Below, one piece after another: positions 55,501 to 64,000 of a stretch of 64,000 bases of DNA. Positions within the stretch are counted from its first letter, which is position 1. Every line of letters starts with the position of its first letter. Made by a program: the position numbers and the translations under genes. Source of the stretch: Asterella californica (Eukaryota; Streptophyta; Marchantiopsida; Marchantiales; Aytoniaceae); NCBI GenBank assembly GCA_036924285.1, contig JAYKYS010000008.1:23793001-23857000 (forward strand). Reading direction: 5' to 3'. The notes beneath the pieces were generated by a model. That model ran no database searches, was not told the DNA's origin, and worked only from the letters and a program-made list of their open reading frames with translations.

Positions 55501-58500
55501 TTAAACTTTTATGTGCATCAGGGCAATCACAACCGCCGTGTCACTTATCTATGTTTCTGGAGGTTACAGACCCGCGGAACTCTGCAGCTGACTGGAGCTG
55601 CTTTGTTAGCCACAGATTATCGGTAGTCAACCAGCGATCCGACGAGCGGTCGGTGACCAAGGAGTCGCAAAATCGCTACTCAAAGGCTGCCAAGGACTGG
55701 GGCTGGAGAGAATTCGTGACTTTGACTAGCCTGTTTGATCAGGATTCTGGTTTTCTTGTTCAAGATATGGTTGTGTTCTCGGCGGAGGTCCTGATTCTGA
55801 AAGAGACGTCTACCATGCTCGAGCTTCCTGAGTACGAAGTCGACCCATCCTCATCAGCTACGGTTAGTGAGACCGGGAGGATTGTTAACCGCGGCACATT
55901 CACCTGGAGAGTGGAGAACTTCCTCGCTTTTAAGGAGATTATGGAGACTCGCAAGATCTTCAGCAAGTTCTTCCAGGCCGGGGGCTGTGAGCTGCGTATT
56001 GGTGGGTTTTATTATGTGGGCACATCTAGCACATGGTCTCTATAAGCACGCGGCTCATAAGAAAGAATGGTCATGCCAAGCAAGGTGCCTCAAGCATGAT
56101 TGTTGTTTCAGTATGACGTGTCTTGCTGGAATTGATCCTGGATCTGAGACAACTCTCCCATGGTCTTACCCTGTTTCTTTTCCAGAAGCAAACCGGAAGT
56201 CACTGGAACCTCCTGATGGTGTTCAGGATGTGCCAGAACATGACTTTATGACAGAGACATGGTTTTCACATGGTTTCTTGCTTCTTTTGTTTGTCTTGTC
56301 AAGGGCTGACATTTTCTCTTCTGGATCCTTATGTTACCTGTAGTACTTATATGTGGCTCTCAATCACGATGTACGAATATATGTACTTCGCTGGGCTCTC
56401 TGGGTTTTGGGTTACCTAAGTGCGGGAGAGTAGTCTGATTCGTTCTGCTATACTCACGTACCAACATATATGTGACTGGCAATATGTCGTACTGGTTGGT
56501 TTGGTCTTGCTGTAAGCATCGGCCTGAAGCTATTAGTTGGAGGTGTGGAAGTGTTCGGTCTCTACGGTGTTTATCCTCCATGGACTGTTGTGGCGTTACT
56601 GCTGGACTTGTTCCTTGCGCTCATGTAGTCTATACCCATTTGTTGTATTATATAGGTCAGTTCCCGAATTTGCTGTTTGCTCGTTACAGGGCCGATTGAT
56701 TGGGAGTGATCTTGCCTCTTCGCCGCACCCTCACCTACCGTCATCATGCTTTCTGTGGCGATATACTGTGTTCTTGCGGATGGTTACAGACTGGCGTCCA
56801 GTCCCCACGTTGTCCCTAGTACTTGTTTTCATTAACCGCCCATTCGATAATCTTTGTTTGATGCGATGCATCTTTTGCATGTTCAAATTCATAAACGTTT
56901 GTATCTACGGCTTGTATTCAGTCTCCGTAGTATAATATTTCAGTCTTATTCCAGTAATATTTGCTCTTCGCCAAGCGGACTGTAGTGCATATCATTTCTG
57001 ACATTTCATGTGAACGGTAGTGAATTGGAGTAATCAACTCTATCTTTCATCACGTCATCACTGTGTTTGTATCGTCATCACTGTGCTTTCATGTGGCCTC
57101 AGTTCTCATTCTGTCTCGGACTACTGCTTCCCGTATCCGCCAAATCATTATCATGAATATATGTCGTTACCTTATTGTGATGTTATGATCTTAGAACTGA
57201 TACTTAGTTGAACATAATAGGGTCAAGTGTAGTCTTCCACTGCGCGGCAAATGTGTTTTGGGTCAACCTGCATTGGACTGTGGACTTGATTGAAGTGCCT
57301 ACTGGATGGCAGCGCAGTATTTTGAGTCTGGAGGTGTTCTTCGTACTAACTGCCGATCCTGGTATGTATTGTCTTGAGCAGGTGTTTACGAATCCTTCGA
57401 TACACTTTGCATTTACTTGGAGAGTGACCAGTCTATTGGTGCTGATCCTGACCGGAATTTCTGGGTCAGATACAGGATGGCAGTAGTAAATCAGAAGCAT
57501 GCAGACCGAACTGTATGGAAGGAGTCTTCTATATGTACCAAAACCTGGAACAATTCTGTTCTCCAATTTATGAAAGTCTCAGACATGGTCGAGGCTGACG
57601 CAGGCTTCTTAGTGCGTGACACCGTAGTCTTTGTGTGCGAAATTCTCGACTGCTGTCCATGGTTTGAATTCTCTGACCTTGAGGTAAGAAACTCGTAATC
57701 CATTAATTCTAATGGCAGTAGAGAAATATTTAGTTTCCCGCGTCACAGATCATAAAGGCAGTGCCTACATGCACGCACTTACGTTTTGGTTTTCTCTCTG
57801 TACGTCCGAGACGGATACATGTTTTATTCCTTTCTAGCGACCCAGCATGGTAGATTCTCTAAGTATTCAGAAGTATCGTAACGTTGGTAGTTGAGGTGGT
57901 CCTAACCGAACTTACGCCCCTACTTGTAGACGAATTCATATCCTGAACGATATTTCAACCGTAGCAATACGGTCTGTGTGCCACAGATGATGTTCATGAG
58001 AGGTTGTCAGTGGTCTGTGGTATTAGACAATTAACGTTTCTTGTGTACTAGACCGAACCATCTTTTATCGTTTTAAGGACTTCGATGCTCTTGCTCAGTG
58101 AGGACCCTCTTTCGTGCAGGTCCTGATATCAGACGATGAGCAGGATGCACTCTCTACTGATCCAGACGAATTATTGGACTCGGATGATAGTGATGGCATT
58201 AGTGGAGACGAGGAGGATATATTTAGGAGTTTGCTTGCACGGGCTGGGTTTCACCTGAGCTATGGTGACAACCCACCTCTCCTCTTAGATCCTTCGCAGT
58301 TACAGATTACCCTTCGCGAGAAGTTGCTGATGGACGCAGGGGCTGTAGCTGCCTTTTTAGCAGGTCTACGTGTATATCTTGATGACCCGGCGAAGGTTAA
58401 ACGTCTTCTGCTACCCACCAAAGTCTCTCCTGTAAATTCTGCTGGCGGGAAGAACAGTGCTAGTAAAGGGGAGGCCACGTCACCAAGCTTGATGAACTTG

Positions 58501-61500
58501 CTTATGGGTGTAAAAGTTCTCCAGCAAGCAATCGTAGACTTGTTATTAGACATAATGGTTGAGTGCTGCCAACCCTCGGACGGGAAGAAGAGTGCGGAAT
58601 TTTCAGAAGTTAAAGTTCGTGGACTTTCTGAGGTCAACACAGCCAGTACTAAAGCTGGGGTTGATTGGAGAGGAGGCGGTTCGGGTGGTGCAGCGCTAGA
58701 CACCAGGGAGAATGGGATCAGCCTCGTCGATCAGCGGTTGGAGATTGGACTTGATGGGATTGCAGGTGCTCAGGCAGTGCAAAGCAGTGACTCGTCGGCG
58801 ACAGATGGGCCGGTGGGAAGGGCTGCAGCTGTGCCTGTGCCTCTGCAACCAGAACCTACTGCGCAGGAGCCCTCCGCAGCTGAGAGCGCAAACCACTCAC
58901 ATAAGGTTGTTGTTGGGATACGTACAAATGTAGTTTGTTATATTTGCTTTCAGCTACTGACCTGACAGCTATTCCATATATGACATGAGGTTGTTCGGTT
59001 GCTGCTTCTGATTAATGCACCTGCTGTTTTGGGTAAGTTTCGCTTCAAATAGTAGTTCGGTGGTTATCGAGGAGAGGTCTGAACTGCAATAGGAAATCCT
59101 AAGATGCGTTCGTCTTACACTGTAATCTGTGTGTTCTGATGCAGCCGAAGTGGCCAGAGCAGTCAGATGAACTGCTTGGGCTGATAGTCAATTCTCTTAG
59201 GGCTCTTGATGGGGCAGTCCCTCAAGGCTGTCCCGAACCACGACGAAGACCTCAGTCAGCACAGAAGATTGCCTTGGTTTTGGAGAAGGCCCCCAAGCAT
59301 TTGCAGCCGGATCTCATTGCTCTGGTGCCAAAGCTGGTGGACTTATCTGAGCATTCTTTGGCGGCCTATGCACTTCTTGAGCGTCTTCAGAAACCTGATG
59401 CGGAGTCTGCCTTGAGGCTCCCTGTAAGGATTTAAATTCGAGCGCACTGTGTCATTGCCAGTTTCGTCGATATAAGTCGGAGCCCAAGTCGATTTAGGTG
59501 TCTAATTGGTTGGGTTTCTTGGCATGTGTGCTGTTTACTAGATGTTGCCGTTGGATATTCTTTCCTCTTAACTGTATGTGTTTGTCTGGGGGATACTGTT
59601 GTCTGTACATGTTGTTCAGGGGGGACATCGTGAACACCCTTGATGTTTTCTCCATAGGGTCTGTAAACCACGTTAATTTGTCTGTTTAGGTAGCTTGTTG
59701 AGAGGTCCTCCACCCAACTCTAAGCAAGTCTTTTGTTTCTCAGGTTCTTGGAGCCCTCAGTCAAATGGAGGTAGGGAGTGACGTATGGGAGCAAGTCTTG
59801 CAACAGGCTCTAGAGTTACTACCAGATTCAACTGATGAATCTCTCGCGGCAGTAATGAGTTTTGTATTCAAAGCTGCAGCTGAGTGTCAGCAGTTACCTC
59901 GGGCGGTATGTGATATATATTGGTTGCTCTTAGGAAATCTAGGAACCGCAAATTGGATTTAGTATCAGATTGGTGGATCAATGCACTCATGTTGATTTGA
60001 GAGTTCCCTGATCGAAATCAATTGACTCCTCTTTGTAGACATAGTTTACGACGTGCATAATTCTGAATCATTATCCTACACGCAGGCAATGGCGGTAAGG
60101 GGAAGGCTTAAAAAGCTGGGGCCTGCTGTTTCTCCCCGAGTTCTGGATGTTGTCAGAAGTACTATTTGCAGTCGGACAGATGTGGCAGAAGCTCTTCTTA
60201 GAGATATCGACGCAGATTGTGAGTGCAGTGAAAATGACATCAGTTCGCCTGCACCTGCACTTGTTTTCGCTGACCGAGATGGAGGTGGTGCAGCCGAGCA
60301 TCTACAGGCAGCTGCCGAACAGGTTGCCGCAGCTTGTTGGCGTGTCGCTGACGTGGATATTTTGGTCGAGATGCTTACTGTACCTTCTCTCAGAATAGAA
60401 GCGCAGCGAGTGTTTGAGAGGGCTATCGCGAGAGGAGCGTTCGGGGAGCAATCTGTCGTTATGGTTTTGGAGAGACGGCGGTCTCAAAGACTGATAATGG
60501 ATTCACGCTGTAGTATGGGTGCTACTCAGGCCCCAGATTCTTTAATACCAGGTGCAGTGAGTTTGTCACTACCAGATGACGATGATGATTTCCCAGCTGT
60601 GCTTGGATTAGCTGAGGCCCTGGCACTATCCAGGGATACGCGTGTCAGGGAATTCGTTAGTACTTTGTATGCTGTGATGTTCAAAGTATATGGAGATGAG
60701 GGCTATCGCGAACGTATGCTGAGGGGCCTGGTGGAGCGTGCTACAAGCAGTACAAGTGGGCCACATGAAGTCGAGCTTGGCATGGACATCCTCACCTTTC
60801 TCGTGAGAGAAGAAGAGGGTACTGCTAGGCCAGTTTTAAGCATGATGCGAGAGACTGCAGATCTAGCAAACGCTGATCGCAACGCCTTATGGCAGCAGCT
60901 GCGAACTTCCGAGGAAGAGATCAATCGTGCTCGGACAGATAGACAGACAGAAATAAATCGACTTGTCAGGGACAAGACGTCATTGTCACAGAGACTGACT
61001 GAGGCTGATGCCGCACAGGTTCGCCTGAAGGTACCAGTCTGGATCTAGAAAGGGTCTTATGGGGAACAGCGAAAGTCCTTTTACTACATATATGGTTTCT
61101 GTGCTGTTAGTTTTTGGCAATTATGCGTAGATGCTGTTTGGTGATTGCCGTCGCTTGGTTATTAGTGACCGTGGTAGAATTTGATGTGATGTTTGATGTT
61201 CGTAGAAAAACGGCTGTGCGAATTTTCATCACTGTATCTGGAATGGTTATTGCTTGTTCCCTTCAGGGGGAAATGAAAGCAGAAGTAGAACGGCTCAGTC
61301 GTGAGAAGAAAGACCTTGCCGAACGCCTAAGAGAGGCTGAGAATCAACTTGAATGGGTTCGCTCAGAGCGAGATGAGGAGATAGCGAAACTTGCGAATGA
61401 GAAGAAATCTCTCCAAGATCGGCTGCGTGAGTCAGACTCCCAGCTTGCTCAGCTGAAATCTCGAAAGCGCGATGAATTGAAGGTTTGTAACCAGTTCTTG

Positions 61501-62786
61501 TGATTATCGATCAAGGAATTTCAGTTACTCTGGAGGCGTTCTTGCTTTGCAGTCTTGTCTGCTTATCCGAGCAGCGTAGATTTAGTAGATTTAAGGAGCT
61601 GAGTTAGCTCTCCAAGTAAATTCTGGAAATCGAGGTTTCATGGAGAACACTCCGTATGATGAAGTTTCCGAATGGACCATTGGATTGAAGTTCTGAGCTT
61701 TTATGGTTGACGGATTGGTTCTGAATTTTTATCCATACTCGATCTCCCTACGAATGATATGAATTTTTCCATGGGCTATGGCATGTGTTTTGTTCCAGTT
61801 TGCGGCTCTTGCAACAGTGACGACTTTTGAAGCTGTTTGTCCTGAGCAAACCTTTTATGTGATTCAGAGAGTGATGAAGGAGAAGAATGTCCTAGCGGAG
61901 AGATTGAAGAGTGCAGAATCGGCCCGAAAAAGATTCGATGAAGAACTGAAGCGATTTGCGACGGAGACAGTCACGCGGGAGGAGGTGAGACAGTCCCTCG
62001 AGGATGAAGTTCGGCGGTTAACTCAGACTGTTGGGCAAACCGAGGGTGGACTGCGAGAAAAGGAGGAGCAGGTTATGCGATGTGAAGCGTATATTGATGG
62101 GATGGAGGCCAAGTTACACGCCTGTCAGGTAACGAGGCCTTCCTTTTCCTTTCATGTGCCTTAGCATTCTAAGTTCTGTGAATTGCGTTAGCGCAGCTAT
62201 CATGTTGTTGTAGGTAATGTGTCAGACATCCACCTGTGTTTCAAGGTAAGGACTACGGTGTGACAAGTTCTTGGTAAGAGCAACAGAAGCCGTTGTGTGA
62301 TGCATGGCTAACTCGTAATCTAGTCCGCATCATAAATTAGACCTATGGAGTACTAACAGCAGACACTGACCTACCGAACGCTGTGTGGTAGCACTTCACT
62401 GAAAGGAGCTTTTATTTACCTTTTCGCAGGATTACATCCAAACGTTGGAGGGATCGCTGCAGGAGGAGATGTCTCGGCACGCCCCACTGTACGGAGCAGG
62501 TCTGGAGGCTCTATCCATGAGCGAACTGGACACACTTGCGAGAATACACGACGAGGGACTTCGACAAGTACGGACGTTGCAGCAGCGAAGGCAAGGGGGA
62601 GGGGAGCTTTTGGTGGTGAATATGGATTCTATAGGGAGTCACTCACCTCTGCCACCACCGCTAGGCATGTACGGTACACCTCCACCTATGCCGTTGGGGA
62701 TGCCCTCAGCGATTGCAAACGGAGTCAATGTCCATGGGAATGGGCATCTGAATGGGACAGTGGGCCCTTGGTACCCTCCTGCCTGA
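52510..62786 (+). CDS. Four-MATH-domain, coiled-coil TRAF-like protein (Arabidopsis At2g25320 type)
   Basis: Eleven exons join in one frame of 1,694 codons: 52510-52737, 53847-54912, 55522-56001, 57382-57683, 58120-58905, 59145-59423, 59744-59905, 60086-61030, 61267-61482, 61868-62128 and 62430-62786. The length matches the plant family (about 1,670 residues). MATH domains begin at CKWTISQFSK, GKFTWKVHNLSLFKEM, GKFMWRIENFTRLKDL and GTFTWRVENFLAFKEI. A long helical middle follows (ISGDEEDIFRSLLARAGFHL, MNLLMGVKVLQQAIVDLLLD), then coiled coils (REKKDLAERLREAENQLEWV) and a Pro/Gly-rich tail ending GPWYPPA. MATH domains bind peptide partners; plant relatives are loosely annotated as TRAF-like or ubiquitin-hydrolase-like, but no protease residues are present here. 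ATG 52510 is the first in frame. The donor at 58906 (GTTGTT) is weak. Function is not established; a cytosolic scaffold is the likely role. Confidence 0.95.
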
Positions 62787-64000
62787 CTCTAGTGTTTGAA
62801 AGATTACTCCTGTGCAGCACCATCTGGTTTGATGGAAGCCATCCATAATTAACATTCTGCTAATGCAAAGCTTGTTCTCCCAGGGTTGGATGGATGCATT
62901 GCAGGCTCCGCCATAAAATGGCTGGCCTCTGTATTGACCTTTCTCCCAACAGCTGTGCTCAATAATGTTTTCTGTCAAAGGGACCTTCCAAATTCACTGG
63001 GAAGGAATGATTTGCACCGAAAACTTCCTTCAACGCGTGTTTTGATGTTTTCATATTCGATGAAATGCAGGAGCTACGTAAGGTGTCGTCCACTATATTC
63101 TCTTGCAACTGACTGATCGATTGTTTCGCTCACAGCTTTGGTCAGGTCTCACAAATCGCTGTGAAGAAATTGCTTGTTTCCTATGTGGATAAACTGGTGG
63201 TTCTACCTGACAGTATGGTGCATGGCACATGATTGCGTGTACAATACTCTAAACGTCGTCTGCAGGACCACGTACCTTCTAAGAGTCTTGTTACTATGAT
63301 CGTATCGGGACTGAAACCATGAAATAGAGTTGTAATATCTTAGTGTATAGAGAACTATCTCTAGGACAGAAGGAGGTAAGAAGGTAGAAGGTACATATAC
63401 AGAAGGTTCGATTCGGGATAAGCAACTGCGCGAGTAGACCAGTGAAGTATTCTATCTCATCATGGGAGCGGCCATGGACTTCTTTCCGCTCGAGTCTTGG
63501 ATAAACGGAAGGCAATCCTCCACCTCATTTCTTCAGTTCGCATTGGATGGAATAACGTGATTTTCTTTCAGTTTAGTTGGGAACGATAGCCAGAAGGTCG
63601 TATAGGACTGGCTACTTGTACTTAGAAGACTAAATGGGCTCCACTTTAACTTCCTTGAAGTTCCTACTTTGACATGTTACTCCGGTGGTGGAATCAAGGA
63701 CTGGACGACGCTTTGCACTGGGAATTTGAGGAATCTCGCAATATAGTTGCTACAACATCCGGGTTGTGCGAAGCTCGGCCGGCGTCGTTTGTGGGCGGTG
63801 CGTGGCTGTTCCGACAGAGTGAATGACCGGAAAGCCCTCTCCTGGAAAAGGTCCTTTGTAGAAGATTGTCACTAATTGTACATGGAGAGGGTCAGTCGTC
63901 AGACAGTTTGGCTTGGGCGATTAACGACCACGATATCCGAAGAAGTAGTTAGAATTAGTGATAAGAAGAAGAGGATTGTCTCGAGAATCTCGAGTCGTGA
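62787..64000. other. 3' flank of the MATH gene, no supported gene
   Basis: It presumably includes the 3' UTR. Remaining frames are short on both strands with no domain, and I see no repeat or RNA gene before the window ends. Confidence 0.5.

Overview
The window is nuclear DNA from a land plant, most probably a bryophyte (moss or liverwort). That placement is inference. What the sequence shows directly is spliced genes with GT-AG introns of about 70 to 1,500 bases. Their products are plant-type: a REN1/PHGAP-type ROP GTPase-activating protein, a very long four-MATH-domain protein, plant SGF11 and gamma-SNAP. There is also a Ty3/gypsy chromovirus primed by plant initiator tRNA-Met. No rRNA, organelle or bacterial genes are visible.

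Layout. 1-2535 (+): 3' part of a gamma-SNAP gene (vesicle fusion). 2.5-9.1 kb: gene-poor, with one unrecognised 391-codon reading frame (-), a short tandem duplication, a dead hAT/DUF4371 transposase (-) and a degenerate GC-rich repeat block. 9148-14918: a complete chromovirus (-) with matching 377-bp LTRs, a 5-bp target duplication, primer-binding site and polypurine tract, and one reading-frame break in pol. 15-22 kb: two decayed copies of an unidentified protein-coding repeat family, separated by AT-rich DNA holding a degenerate minisatellite. 25.3-27.9 kb (-): SGF11, a SAGA deubiquitinase-module subunit. 31.9-42.4 kb (+): a PH-RhoGAP-coiled-coil ROP regulator with 21 recognisable exons; its first exon is unresolved. 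44.9-46.3 kb: a nested repeat cluster, in which an inverted-repeat element carries a 412-bp Mutator-like MITE with a 10-bp target duplication, followed by a tRNA-derived SINE-like segment. 46.3-51 kb: AT-rich DNA with several perfect short palindromes. 52510-62786 (+): an 11-exon, 1,693-residue four-MATH coiled-coil protein whose start codon overlaps the stop of a 7-codon upstream ORF.

The four host genes are single, independently transcribed housekeeping or signalling genes (membrane fusion, chromatin, ROP polarity, TRAF-like scaffolding). They are not an operon or a functional cluster. The DNA between them is mainly transposon-derived. I found no convincing new multi-gene system. The least explained items are the repeat family at 15-22 kb, the palindromes in AT-rich DNA and the orphan reading frame at 4.6-5.8 kb. 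Exon boundaries were placed by hand from splice signals, frame continuity and family knowledge, with no transcript or database support.
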